Positions 33,001-44,375 of a stretch of DNA of 64,000 nt are shown one piece after another. Below the pieces are notes generated by a model. The model was not told the DNA's origin. It made no database searches and saw only the letters and a list, made by a program, of their open reading frames with translations. How positions within the stretch are numbered: position 1 is the first letter of the stretch; the number at the start of each line of letters is the position of its first letter. The DNA comes from Calliopum simillimum (Eukaryota > Arthropoda > Insecta > Diptera > Lauxaniidae), in NCBI GenBank assembly GCA_951812925.1, contig OX638368.1:155854492-155918491 (forward strand), given 5' to 3'. Made by a program: the position numbers and the translations under genes.

Positions 33001-36000
33001 CCGAAGCAATACACCCGTTTCAGAAATAAATGCACCTGAAAACAATGGATCTGCCAAAACATCTGCAAATTCCCCTCCCATGAACTCAACAAAAACTACA
33101 CCGAAAAGACGTAGCATTACACCCGTTTCAGAAATAAATTCACTTAAAAAAAATGAATCTATTAAAATATCTAGAAATTCTCCATCCACAAACACAATGA
33201 ATGGTACTCCGAAAAAGGGAAGCACTATATCAGTTACAGAAATAAATTCATCTAAGAGTAATGAATCTATTAAAATATCTGGAAATTCTCCATCCACAAA
33301 CACAATGAATGGTACTCCTAAAAAGGGAAGCACTATACCAGTTAAAGAACTAAATTCATCTAAAAATAATGAATCTTTTAAAATATCTGAAAATTCCCCA
33401 AGGACAAATACAAATAATGTTAATTCACACGTTCCAGAAATAAATTCACCTAAAAATAATGAATCTGTTCCAATATCAACAAATTCTACACCCACAAACA
33501 TAATAAATGGTACTCCGAAAAGGCGAAGCACTACATCTGTTTCAGAATTAAATTATCCTAATAATAAAGAATATGTTAAAATATCAGGAAATTCTCCACC
33601 GGCAAGTACAACTCCAATAAAAAAATCTGAATCAAAAAATAATGAGTCTATTAAAAAATCTGGAAATTCTCCACCCATCAAATTATTAAATGCTACTCCA
33701 AAAAAGGGAAACACTGCACCAGAGTCGGAAGCAAATTTATCTACAAATAATGATCCTGTTTCGAAAACAGTGAAACAGAAGCCGTGTACCACCGATGCTC
33801 TTACGGATAAAGAGTCTTATAAAAAAGAAAGATCATTTGTAACCTCATGGTCGCACAATGTTAGTGGAAAAGCTGACGAAAATACTAAAATTGATGTTAT
33901 AGATAAAAGCGATTATACCTCTGAGGATAGAACGACAATAAATATACCCGATGAGTCAAATGATTCTACGAAAAATAAACACTCACGTTATGAGTCAGAT
34001 GACAATGAAGATGATGCTGCAACGGATGATTTTGATGTTAACATTGTTCAGAGAACAGAAATTGAAGATGATGAAGAAATTGTAGAGTTAGCAGAAGGCG
34101 AAAACCCTTATACGAAACACCCATTTGTGGAGGATGAAGCTATGGAGGTCGATGATAATTATGAAAGTGGAGATTCATTGGACTCTGAAGAACGACAAGA
34201 AATCGAGGAAAATGAGATACATATTGATGGTGAGTCGATCGGAAGCGAAGATACCGAAGAAGAAATTGATAACAACCTAGAAGATGATGATGATTCGTTT
34301 ATAACAAATGACTCAGTTGTATCAGTACTAAATTATTCAGATGATGATGAGCACATTGAAATAAATGAAACGGTGCAAAATAAAAAGAAAAACTACAAAA
34401 GAATATTAACTGTTGATAGTGACAGTGAAGAGAATGGAGGTGAAACAATAACATCTGTTAAAAATGATAAAGAATGTGAAGCTCTTGCATTTGAAATAAC
34501 GAAAATTTTTGATGATGATGATAGCATTTTAAGTGAGAATAATTTGAATACTTTGAATGATATTTTTGATAAGAAAAAGGAGGAATATTTCTTAAGCAAG
34601 GCACAAACGACTAAAAAATATGAAGATTGCAGAGAATTTGATTCAACTACATTTGGCAAAGAAGATGACACAAATCGATTTTCTAATACCAATCGAAAAT
34701 CATTACACAAATCAAAACAAAATAAAACTGACTCATTAAGTTCGTCAATTATTTTCACTAAAAAAGATATCAATAGCAACAGCAAAGATGATACAGATAC
34801 AGAGTGTGTAAATCCAATCCAATCCAATAATTTTGCTCCAAACAACAGCAATCTAAGTAATAGTGGAAAACAAACGCTTGAAATTAATAAGTCTGTGAGC
34901 ACCAGTGGTAATGATAGCGACTTAGAAAATGAAGCAAACAAACAAGTTGGAAGCGCTTCAACAAAAGAAATTGTCAAAAATCTCAACCAATCGGATCACT
35001 TAAATAAAACTTCACCAGAAATTAACAATGATCATCAGGAGATATCAACAAAACACAGTGAAATCTACAATGACATAAGTAAAAATTCGAGAAGAGTTTC
35101 ATTAAAAAAACCTCCGAAAAGCACATCTTTTGAAAAAATATTTTCTGATGCAACCAATAGCACTAGCTCTAACGGTAATGAAACGGATGATAGCAGCAAA
35201 GGAGAAATAAATTCCAGTAACAGATTGAAATCGCATGAACAATATAATTTTGGAAAATCAACTAACGAAAACACTTTAAGATATGAAACGGACTCTGACG
35301 AAGAAGTAAAAGCTACTAGCATTGCTTTGTCAGGAGAAATCTCCACTGATGAATCTGAAGATATAAGCAAAGAAGAAGCAGCGTCTGAACTAGAAATTTG
35401 TTGGGCTCAGCAAAAATCTACTAAACTTAATAAATTGTCAACCTCATTTGAATGTTTAAAACATGAAAAACAGCATAACACAATGAAAAGAAATACATTA
35501 CACAGTTCATTTAAATATATGAAGAGTAACGAAAAAGAACAAAACGAAAATGCTGTCGAAGAAATAGATGAGAATGATAGAAGCTCATCTTCTTCAAATA
35601 CTGAAGACCAATTAAGTGCTGAAGAAGTTGAACAACTTCAAATCTTGTCACAAATAACTACACATATGCCCAAACAATTAAAAAAAACGGGGCAGCGTCA
35701 ATCATTGGGGAGTTCACTTCAACACCCAGAAGTATTGTCAAGTAATAAATTAAATAATAAGAGCTTTTGTATGACAAACTCTTCTAACGCTGAATTTAAC
35801 CCTTCTGCGTCATTTATTGAAAAAGTCGCAGAACACAAACAAAACACTGAAAATCAATCTAAAAAAAGGAAAAGACTCTCGAAAAGTTTTTCCCTTGGTG
35901 GCTCTTTAGACACAGAAGTCGGAGATCAGGTTCATCATTTAAGTAAAAAGTCAAAAGTTGCTCAGACCGAACATATTGATAGTTCAACGCCAATAGAAAA

Positions 36001-37508
36001 GAAAAATAAAAATTTAAATAACATACAACACATTTTGGGGCGATGTGACGAAATTTTAGAGGCAGCCAATCGCGCCAAGCTGGAAGCCAAACAAAATTAC
36101 AATAAGGTACTTTCTAACTTTGAGGTATTAGTAGGAGTTATTAATAAGCTTAAAAAATTGCAGAGCAAGATGAGAATACAAAAAATTAAGCATGTGAAAA
36201 TATCACCAAAAGCAAAGGATGATGTCGAAGAAAGTCAAAGCCAAATTAAATTGAGCCAAAAGGAACTTAAATACAATGGTTTGTAAACTTCAATAATATA
36301 TTTGAATTTATTTTTTTTACGTAACTTAACTTTTTTAGATGAACGTAAAAAAGGACAAATTAATCGAGCTATAAAAGCTGCAGCTGATTTACTGATAGGA
36401 AATACAGTAGAAAACTCGATAAGAGAGTGCCAGGTGATAGATATAAAAATTAGTTTCCTTTTCATAATATAATTATATTTATTTGCATCATTTCAGTTGC
36501 CACATCAAGTTCTAAAATCAAAAGAAATTTCGAAAACCATGACAAATAGTCTTTCCGATTTACAAACACCACAAATAAAAAATAAGAAAACTGAAGGTAG
36601 CTAGTATAAAAATATGATTATTTAATTTAGGCCTCTTAAATTTGCAAAATACGATATTCCAAACGGGTTAGGTTTAGTGATTTCCTTCCATGTTAAAAAA
36701 ATTTACCGTTTAGAAGTTATTCAGTTAAAACCATTTAAGTGGCGATAAACGTCAAAAATCGGATTTTATTGAATAACTACAAAATTATATATTTTTTTTT
36801 TTTTACATATTTATAAACCTACCGTTCTTGGGTTATCACAATTTTAAAAATAACACAAACTCGCCCATTAATTTTTGTTCGTTATTTTCAGCTCTGGCAA
36901 ACGTTACAGAAAACCTTAAACATTCTAATATAATTCAATCTTCTGCTGGGGAAATACTTGTAACACCAATTCAAAAGCAAGTGAGCAAAAAAACACATAC
37001 AACTAAAATTGAACTTCCAACTGGTACAGTTCGAATTGAGCCGGTAACACCAACAAAACAATACAGCTTGAGTGGTTTCCATGAAAATCCTGTGACACCG
37101 CGATCACTTGGCTTTAAGGTGAGCAAAATACTTACTGCTGGACAGGATATGCCGCCAAATATGCCATCAGATGTCCTAAGCAAAAAACGAAAACGTAATC
37201 AATACAACTACGAAGGTCCCAAAAACACTTTACCAAAACCACAATGGACAAAATCAGGTGTATTTATTGAGGAAACTTTGAGTTCACGACCTATAAAACA
37301 ATCCGGATCTACACAGTTTCTTGTGAGTGTTTTAAATAAGGCTCGAAAAGTAAAAAATCCGGTTTCATCTGAATATGCAGCAGCTCCACTTAGCGCTGCC
37401 AATAATAATGCCTTACAATTTAAGCAAAATTATCTGTTTCGTAATAGTGTCCCAAGAGAAAGTTCACATGAAATTTTGCAACGAAAAGAACGTAGACGTC
37501 ATTGTTAG
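27081..37508 (+). CDS. Large Ser/Thr-Pro-rich acidic nuclear protein, possibly slender lobes-like
   Basis: Seven exons join in frame: 27,081-27,111, 30,281-30,391, 30,451-31,584, 32,613-36,278, 36,339-36,433, 36,497-36,596 and 36,892-37,508, for 1,917 residues. All introns are GT-AG. The start MEDDIISGGRVTRSLRKR, the RPGTPIG motif and MRRSTRRRS are basic; residues ~500-780 hold nine ~36-residue repeats with TPK(K/R) motifs; an acidic region follows (EDDDDSFITND); then a coiled-coil-like stretch (ILEAANRAKLEAKQNYNK), TPRSLGFKVSKIL, KKRKRNQYNYEGP, LPKPQWTKSGVFIEE and a basic end RKERRRHC. Composition suggests a nuclear or nucleolar protein. Slender lobes of Drosophila is my best guess from the overall plan; the symbol is left blank. 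Intron 1 (3.2 kb) is full of repeats. Confidence 0.75.
27801..28164. mobile_element. Foldback element with GTCTATACGGGGCG ends and GC-rich core
   Basis: The arms of ~100 bp at 27,801-27,900 and 28,040-28,164 are inverted copies containing CGCGTACGCGAAA, a CT run and TTACTCAATTAGCGTACGC. The core (27,940-28,025) is strongly GC-rich with small palindromes such as GCGGCCTTCGGCCGC. No target duplication is evident. It sits in intron 1 of the large gene. Confidence 0.75.
28590..29950. repeat. Degenerate tandem repeat region
   Basis: Diverged units of about 200-240 bp recur from 28,960 to 29,860, marked by TCATCTGTGTCAAATA, TTTCAGAAATATGAC and CGTCCGTTAAGAGGTAAAA. The end at 29,880-29,935 (AAATTTCATCAAAATCGGTA) resembles the tail of widespread insect elements. 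No coding sequence. Confidence 0.6.
31815..31945. mobile_element. Short palindromic MITE in intron 3 of the large gene
   Basis: CTGAAAACGTGTAAAAGCCT is inverted 70 bp later as GGCTTTTACACGTTTTCAG, with extended arms through CGTAAACTCGTAAA. The same family is at 2,120-2,240 and, as a half copy, at 40,425. Confidence 0.75.
32849..33775 (+). repeat. In-frame tandem repeat, nine ~108-bp units in exon 4
   Basis: Units follow the plan NSP-x-x-N-x-x-x-x-TPK(K/R/S)-x-S-x-x-PVSEIN-x-x-K-NNES-x-K-I-S. Units 4 and 5 are nearly identical (NSPSTNTMNGTPKKGSTI), indicating recent duplication; units 6 and 8 are shortened in frame. Most units carry a TPKK/TPKR/TPKS site, and TPK(K/R) fits the minimal or full CDK consensus. 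Confidence 0.85.
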
Positions 37509-39359
37509 AACTTGCCATCCATAGGCTGGACGTTCATTAGATTATATAAAATTTATTTCATGTATTACTGTTTATTGATCAATTAAATTTTAATTTATCA
37601 TGTACTTTCTATTATCCAAATGTTAATTATATTAACTGGGGGTTTACATTACTCATGCTAAGCATTTACATACTTTTAAGTAGTTTAACCAAGAACTCAA
37701 AATAACACGAAGATTAGTGACTGAGACCATGTCCTCCATTAAATTACATAGAATTTTTGATTTTATGACTAAACAAATTGATAGGTGCTGATTTCTCTCT
37801 CAAATGATCATTGTTAATGTGATTGTAAGACCTGTGTTATTTTGAGACTTTGAGTTGTATTCTATATTGTTTGAAACTGGCTACTTTGAAGTTTCGGGTT
37901 CTGTGAAACTGTTAAATTTGTTTTTAATGTAGTACGGCTTAATTTAGCATATAAAAGTATAAATTAACATATGCATGTATTTGTTTGGAATTTGAATTGT
38001 TTTTTTTTTTTTTCTTTTTCATTTTTTATATAAGACGTTGGTTTAATGCAGAAAGGTTGTAACTCACATCTTTGTTGCATTACAGGAAAAGAAAATTTGG
38101 GGCTTTTTTGATTTATTGCAAACATGATATTTTTATTGCAGCGCGCAATTTTTTTAAGGATGGTGTATTTTTTAGAATATGCAGAAAATTTGATTTATAA
38201 ATAAATTTTCAAACAACCTTTTTCCATTAAACTAACGTCAAGCTAATTGTATACTGTTTTTTTTATAAAATTTTCCTTAAATATAAATAAAGTTCTTTAT
38301 GAACGAAAAATTAAAATATGACAAAATTTTTTCAATTGTTAGAAGCAAAAGGGTACAAGTGATAAAATTAAATTTTGAGTAAAATAGAGTTAAAGTCAAC
38401 GTTGCTTCATAAATTCCAGAGTAAGTTTAAAAATAAAACACTGCGCTTTAAATATCCTTTGAAGTATGCCCCATCCAATGTATTTTTGAAAATTTTTCGA
38501 TGAGTTCCGTTTTTAAAGCTATTAATATTTCAGTAAAAGCCTACTCCATTTTACTCCCAAAAATTTTTTTATAGTAAAAATGAAGTAAAAGTAGCACCGC
38601 GTAGGAACTAAATAATATTGCAAAAGAAAAAACAAAGTACCATAACTTGAAGAATCCTTAAAAAGTTCTATGTTAAATGTATTTTTTAAAAATTTTCTAG
38701 AGGTCCGGTTTTAAAAGTTGTTAGTGTTTTACTGAAAGCCTACCGCACTCGTATTTTCTCATTTTAAAACAAATAACAATATTTTAAAATCGTTAAGAAG
38801 CAAAGGCATACAATTGCGGCAGGCTTTCAGTAAATTACTAATAACTTTTAAAAGCGAACCTCAGGAACATTTTTAAAAACACCTTAACATAGAAATTTTC
38901 TATGATTCTTAAAATTGAGGTAGTTAACGAGCTAGAAGGCTTTAAAATTTTGGCCGACCGGCTGTTACGTACTACTTCGAATCCCATTATACAGCTTAAA
39001 AAAGTTAAAATCAAATAAACAAAGTAGCCAATTTATACTTCATTTCATGTGATTTTTAACTGCATTTTTGGATTTAAAAAAAATTAGTTTTTTGGAAAAA
39101 AGATGGACCAACATTTTTAAGCGTTTAAAGCTTGTAATTGTCCATACCAAAAATATTTTTAATGAAATTATCCCTTTAAGGATTACATTTTAACTTGTTC
39201 TCTTATGAAATCTTAGAAATCTCAAAAAGATTACTAGAAATTGTTTAAAGTGCTACCGCGGGTGCAACAAATTTTGCCTCATATTTCTAAATGATAGCAT
39301 AAGAACACAAAAGTCTGTTAATTCTGAAACATTTATTATATATTGACGTTGCAATTTAA

Positions 39360-39936
39360 GGGGGGCTTCTCATGTAAAATTTTCAAAAAATCGATTTTTT
39401 TTTTCATAGGTTGATAGAATAACGTCTTGGGAGTATATTCCCAAAGTTTCATGACTCAACTCTAAATGTTATGGAAAATATGATTGATTGAACCAGCGCG
39501 CTCGGGCGCGCTTTGTATGTGAAACTCAAACTTTAAATCGTTTTTTCTCAAAACTATGGTTTTAAAATCGCGGTACACGATTGCGAAAAACTACTCAACC
39601 GATTTTTGATTTCTAAAAAGTGTTTTGCAGATTATAAATTGAACGAGTGCATGAATGTCTGAAATTGTGAAAAAAAAGTTATTTTATACACTTTTTAGCC
39701 CCATTTAGCGACAAAAAATGACGAAAAAATAGCACTTTTTTTCAAGACGGTATTTCAATATTGTAGAATCGAATTTTTTGGAGTTGCAGACATTCATGCA
39801 CTCAGGGGAACCCTGCTGAATAATAAAAAAATTTTGTTTTATGTTTCAGATAAAAACTTTGGGCTCCACAATGTACCGAGTGAAAAAAAATCCCGAAAAA
39901 CAACTACTTTTTGACGTGTTACATGAGAAGCCCCCC
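39360..39936. mobile_element. TTAA element 1 (577 bp, GGGGGGCTTCTCATGTAA ends), piggyBac-like
   Basis: The terminal repeats GGGGGGCTTCTCATGTAA and TACATGAGAAGCCCCCC are flanked by TTAA at 39,356-39,359 and 39,937-39,940. Inside, GTGCATGAATGTCTG recurs inverted. There is no transposase. TTAA duplication is typical of piggyBac and some Kolobok elements. Confidence 0.7.
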
Positions 39937-39940
39937 TTAA

Positions 39941-40080
39941 CACATTCACTGCCAGACCATTTTCTGTATAGTTTTCCCAGGTGCCAGCAAAGTGTTTTTT
40001 ATATGATATGGCTATTGATTTCAATAGCCACAAGCCTGAATGAAACTACTTGATATCAATAGCCCATGGCAGTGAATGTG
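39941..40080. mobile_element. TTAA element 2 (140-bp MITE, CACATTCACTGCC ends)
   Basis: CACATTCACTGCC and GGCAGTGAATGTG are flanked by TTAA (39,937-39,940 and 40,081-40,084). It shares its left TTAA with the element before it. The inner part, GCTATTGATTTCAATAGCC, is itself palindromic. Confidence 0.8.
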
Positions 40081-40929
40081 TTAAAAGAAAATAAATCAAT
40101 TAACTAAAATAGGAAAAAAACTTTCTAAAAATTAATTTTTAAAAATTAAGGTCCACCTTTTTCCAAAATGCAGTTTAAAAGTTCATCAAAATGAAGTATA
40201 AATTTGGCTTCTTTTTTTATTTGATTTTAAAATTTTTAAGCTGGATAATGGGATTCGACGTAGTACCTATCTGCCGGTCAGTCAATATTTAAAAGCCGTC
40301 TAGCTTGTTAACCAGAAATGGAAAAAATGTTGTATCTGGATCCAGAGTATTACTGAAATCGGATACATCAAGTTTTTTTATGTCCGCTACTCGTATAATA
40401 CCCCTTTTGATGATAAGGCGATTCCTGAAAACGTGTAAAAGCCTCGAAAACCTCGTTAACTCGTAAAACTGTCAAATTTCGTATTGATTTTGACGTCATC
40501 CAAGTGTAATTTGTGAGTCAGGAAAATTTGCGGCAAGTATATCCACTTCAAATTTCTTTCAATTGGTTTTTTTATTTTAAAATTTTATATTTTTTTAAGA
40601 ATATTTTGTTTCTTTTATTTAAAAAAAAAAGTTTCAATTCTTCTTGCTAATTTTTGTCATTTCTTTCCCAATCAAAATCAGTTTTTTATCTCCTTTTTTT
40701 GAATCATTTTCTAATGTATTTTTTTCAAAGCATTTTAAATTTTTTTTCCAAATTTTTATCAAAAAATTTCAACGTAGTTATTTTTATATCAAGTATTTTA
40801 TACCATCTCTACTTCAAAATATTAATTCCTTCCTCTTTGACGGACCTAACCTAAAATTCATTAATTGCGAAATTCGAAGCAAAGCGGATTGGTTGTTACA
40901 TTCGAATCGATATTTTCCCCTTTGCCCCT

Positions 40930-41593
40930 TATTTTTCGCTTCATATTTCCCCTATCCATTTAAATTTCGAAAAAATCGGTGTGTCTCTCTGAATTTTTAG
41001 CTCTCTCAGTTCATCAGTACAGTACATTGTCTCAGTCAGAATTCGTCAGTCAGAGATGTGTGTGTTGTTATTAGTTAAGCGCGCGTTTTTTGTTTGACAC
41101 AAAACAGAAAGAAGAAACAGCAGAACAGAAAAAATAAAAACTGGTTGCAGTAAAAGAAAAAGACCGGTAGGCTAAAAAATTCAGAAAAATATTCTTGAAG
41201 ATTAAATATCTGGCATAGAAAAACCGCGCGTAAAAAGTACAATTTTTCCTTGGCGGCCGGGCTTTTGTTGTGTGTGTGTATGTAAAGTGTTCAGGTGCAG
41301 GTACAGAAGGATTACAGGATTTTAATAAAAAAATAGCGCAAATTCTAAACACTTTCTAGCTACTGATTAAAGTCTCAAAAAATCGATTAAGTATAGAAAT
41401 TTGAAGTTAACGGAAAAAACTGCAAAACTCAAAAAAATAAAATGGTAAACAAGAGCACAGATAAATAAAAGGAAACAATAAAAACAAATAAATCTCGATC
41501 AACGGTTCATCAACGGTGTTTAGCACATTTCCGTTATTTAAAAAATTAACTTCTTTTTTTGCGGATACTTTAAATAAAAATAGACCAAGTAAA
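40930..41593 (+). promoter_or_regulatory. Probable promoter and 5' UTR of the gene starting at 41,594
   Basis: A run with several initiator-like TCAGT motifs (41,000-41,060, for example TCAGTCAGAATTCGTCAGTC) followed by a long A-rich leader. Positioned by the exon that follows; the start site is not determined. Confidence 0.3.
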
Positions 41594-41656
41594 ATGTTCG
41601 AATTAGAAGACTATTCAACCGGCGGATTTCATGATGGATTTTTAAACAAATATGCG
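41594..41656 (+). CDS. Probable first coding exon of an unidentified gene
   Basis: The 21 codons from the ATG at 41,594 (context AGTAAAATG) read MFELEDYSTGGFHDGFLNKY plus A, then a good donor GTAAGA at 41,657, phase 0. The in-frame sequence upstream looks like leader, not protein. I do not recognise the family, and no second exon is visible in the next 22 kb, so the first intron would be long. The evidence is the donor, the protein-like composition and the upstream initiator-like sequence. Confidence 0.4.
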
Positions 41657-41949
41657 GTAAGAAGATACATAAAAATATCCTTTAAAATTATCATAAGCCT
41701 TTGTTCAATACATAATGATAAAATTCCCGCCATTTTTGACATAGAATTGCCTTTCAACGTTGCAGACTCACATTTAAAATTCTGCAGTTTAACGTCTGAA
41801 ATCTACTCTTCCCTCTCTGTCTTTTTTTTTTTTTTATTCGTTGGAGCTGATAGTTTGAGAGCTAATTAGTCTTACCATCAGCATTTTATATTATTAAACG
41901 CAATACATATTTATATATACATATTTATATAATATACACAAATGCAATA

Positions 41950-42562
41950 TCTGTGGACTTTTGACAAAACAACCTAACTTGAAATAAGACAATTTGCCAG
42001 GATTTTAATCATAAACATAAAACTTAAATACGATTCTTTTAGTGAAATCGCCATATCTCTATGACTTAGTTGCAGAGATATAGAATCGAAAATCAACCTA
42101 TCTCGATATTTTATTCCAAACTACATTTGACAAAACAACTTATCTCAAATAGGTTTAAAAATTCAAGCATTTGCAACAACAAAAAACTTTTACAAATGCT
42201 TTTCACAAAACAACTTAAATCGACTTAAAAAAATGTTTTTTTCTTCACATAACATCTTAAGTCGAGGTATATACAGGTTACATAGCAAAAAAAAGTTTGA
42301 CAAAAGCACTTCTTCTTCGAAATAAGTTAGAACTGAATTTCTTTGATCAACAAATTTTTTTTTTCAATTATATTAAAAACTATTGACCTTAGAGCAAAAA
42401 AAGTTGATGGAAAATATTCGTTTAGTATTCATTTATAATAAACAGCTTTAACATTTGTTCCAATTCATACGCAAAAAGAATTGAGAAGCATCAAAGTAGT
42501 TTTTTTAGCTCTCCTGAAAAGTTGGCAAAATCGATTTAGGTTGTTTTGTTAAAGTCCATAGA
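41950..42562. mobile_element. TA-flanked MITE, copy 1 (613 bp)
   Basis: The ends TCTGTGGACTTTTGACAAAA and TTAAAGTCCATAGA are flanked by TA. The outer arms contain ACAACCTAACTTGAAATAAG. The same family is at 25,895 and 45,084. Non-coding; the TA duplication suggests a Tc1/mariner-mobilised MITE. Confidence 0.75.
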
Positions 42563-42579
42563 TATATAAGCAGTATTCA

Positions 42580-42860
42580 CGCATCAATTGAGGAGTGGCC
42601 GTACCAAAGGGCCTAAGTACCATTTCGAGGCAAAAGTATTGTCATTATATGAAACGGGGTGACATTTTGTTAGAAGTTAATAAAATTGTTTTCTGTTTTC
42701 ATTAAAAATTTACTTGATTGTGTGAAATTTATGTCATTATGTTGGAAAAATTATAACAGTCATATAACCGACTGTAAAGCACATAAAAATTATGACATTA
42801 CTTCTGCCTCGAAATGGTACTTAGGCCCTTTGGTACGGCCAATCCTCAATTGTACTTGCA
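42580..42860. repeat. Inverted repeat, ~70-bp arms
   Basis: CAATTGAGGAGTGGCCGTAC and CCAAAGGGCCTAAGTACCAT at 42,587-42,640 are inverted at 42,805-42,852. The loop is about 140 bp. Possibly another small foldback element. Confidence 0.7.
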
Positions 42861-43310
42861 GTGCAAGAAACTACACAACCATAAAAGTGAACGCACTTTT
42901 TGGAACATATTTGCTTTAGGACCCAAATCCCATTTTACTTTGTTTTGTGTTTTTTTTTTTGCAAAAGGTTCGGTGAGGACCAATTTTCGGAGATACAGCC
43001 ATCGGAAGATTGGGAAATAGCTTATGGACTTAGACATGGATTTTTAAAATATTGGTGTCATATAAAAGTAATTTAACAGGCCAGAAAATTGTATTAGAAA
43101 AATTTTGAATCCGAGCAATAAGTTTCTCGGGGTATGGCAAATTTTCAAAAATTTTGAACTTATTTTGGTCTATGAAAAAGGGGCTTACGTGCGAAAAAAA
43201 AAAATTTTGTAAAACAACTGGAAAACAACTTAAAGGTCAATTTATGCGAATCGGCAAAAAATTGGAAATTTTTTTTTTTTTGATACGTAAGACCCCTTTT
43301 CGTAGACCAG

Positions 43311-43440
43311 GGGCTGAATCGCCGCATCAGTGAACGTACAATTCGTGACGTAAAACCATGTATTTAGTAATGCGAAATACATGTGAAATACATGATTTCA
43401 CGTCACGAATTGTACGTTCACAGATGCGGCGATTCAGCCC
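43311..43440. mobile_element. Palindromic Harbinger-like MITE (130 bp)
   Basis: The ends GGGCTGAATCGCCGCATC and its inverse, with arms of ~55 bp nearly perfect (GAACGTACAATTCGTGACGT). The flanking trinucleotides are CAG and TAG, an imperfect 3-bp duplication. Confidence 0.75.
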
Positions 43441-43861
43441 TAGGTCACATATATAGTTCTCGTAACAATATGGAAGCCTACAAAAACTACAAAAAACAAC
43501 AAATGCTTCTTAAAATTTTAAAAACTTAAAAATTGCTTTGTAATATGAGGATCCTAATACTAATTTGAATTTTGATGTAGGTTGAATTAAATAACAGCAG
43601 TAACTTAAATAAAAAAAAGGAGCGCTGCAGACGAAAAATTGTTATTTGTTAATTGTTTTTATATAAGTCTTCTGTGTTCTTTCTCTTCACTTCTTTTAAT
43701 AAAATATATTACATACTCAAATTTGGAATCAAAAACGTTTTTTCAAATAGAGTTTCAAAAGTTTACAAAAAATCATACGCAATAAAATACAAAGATAAAA
43801 AAAAGAAAGAAAAAAAAAAAAACAAATCAAAAAAAAAAATCATTAACATTAATTAAATCAA

Positions 43862-44375
43862 ATCCGTTTTGAGTTCGTATTTGAAGTATTTACGGACTTG
43901 AAACGGATTTACCCAGGTTCGAATCCTGCCACAGGTGGATTTTTATCCTTTATTTTTCTTCCTTTTTTATTTTTTATTTAATTGTTAATGAGCGCATCAA
44001 AACGGTTTTTTTCTGTAAATATACAGCATATACATTTTTAAAAGCGAATCCGTTTTGAATTCGTTTTTACACACGTTTCGGATTCGAAACGGGTCCGCAC
44101 TGCGGAACTAACCGGGTTCGAATACTACCATAGGCGGATCGATAATTTTTTTTCTTTTTATTTATTTTTTTTATTCGCAAATAAGCGCTTCAAAATGTTT
44201 TTTTATTTAAACACAGCATTAACATTATTAAAAGCAAATCCGCTTTGAATTCGTTTTTGATGTATGTTACGGGTTCGAAATTTATCCGTTACCACGGATT
44301 ACGTTTTTTTATCCCTTTATGAACTCGTAATGGGTTCGAAACGGATCCTCATCCGTTTTTGTGCACATTGGGTAA
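43862..44375. repeat. Degenerate ~180-bp repeats with tRNA-like B-box motifs
   Basis: Three diverged units start near 43,862, 44,044 and 44,227 with AAATCCGTTTTGAGTTCG-like sequence. Two carry GGTTCGAATCCTGCC or GGGTTCGAATACTACC, resembling the T-arm/B box of a tRNA. They may come from a SINE. Confidence 0.5.

Larger units (their letters stand above)
38300..40320. repeat. Foldback region flanking the paired TTAA elements
   Basis: 38,922-39,120 (TAACGAGCTAGAAGGCTTT, CCGACCGGCTGTTACGTA, ATTTATACTTCATTT) is inverted and diverged at 40,130-40,310. 38,500-38,900 has further repeats around TTTTACTGAAAGCCTACCG. The inner elements were inserted into this foldback. Confidence 0.55.

Noticed and set aside
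32692..33531. 279-codon minus-strand open frame
   Set aside because: Antisense of the repeat array in exon 4 of the large gene; its regularity comes from the repeats.
34393..34986. 197-codon minus-strand open frame
   Set aside because: Antisense of exon 4; hydrophobic content results from complementing Asp/Asn/Ser/Lys codons.
41516..41869. 117-codon frame taken as a whole protein
   Set aside because: Only the 21 codons from the ATG at 41,594 to the GTAAGA donor look coding; the rest is leader and intron.
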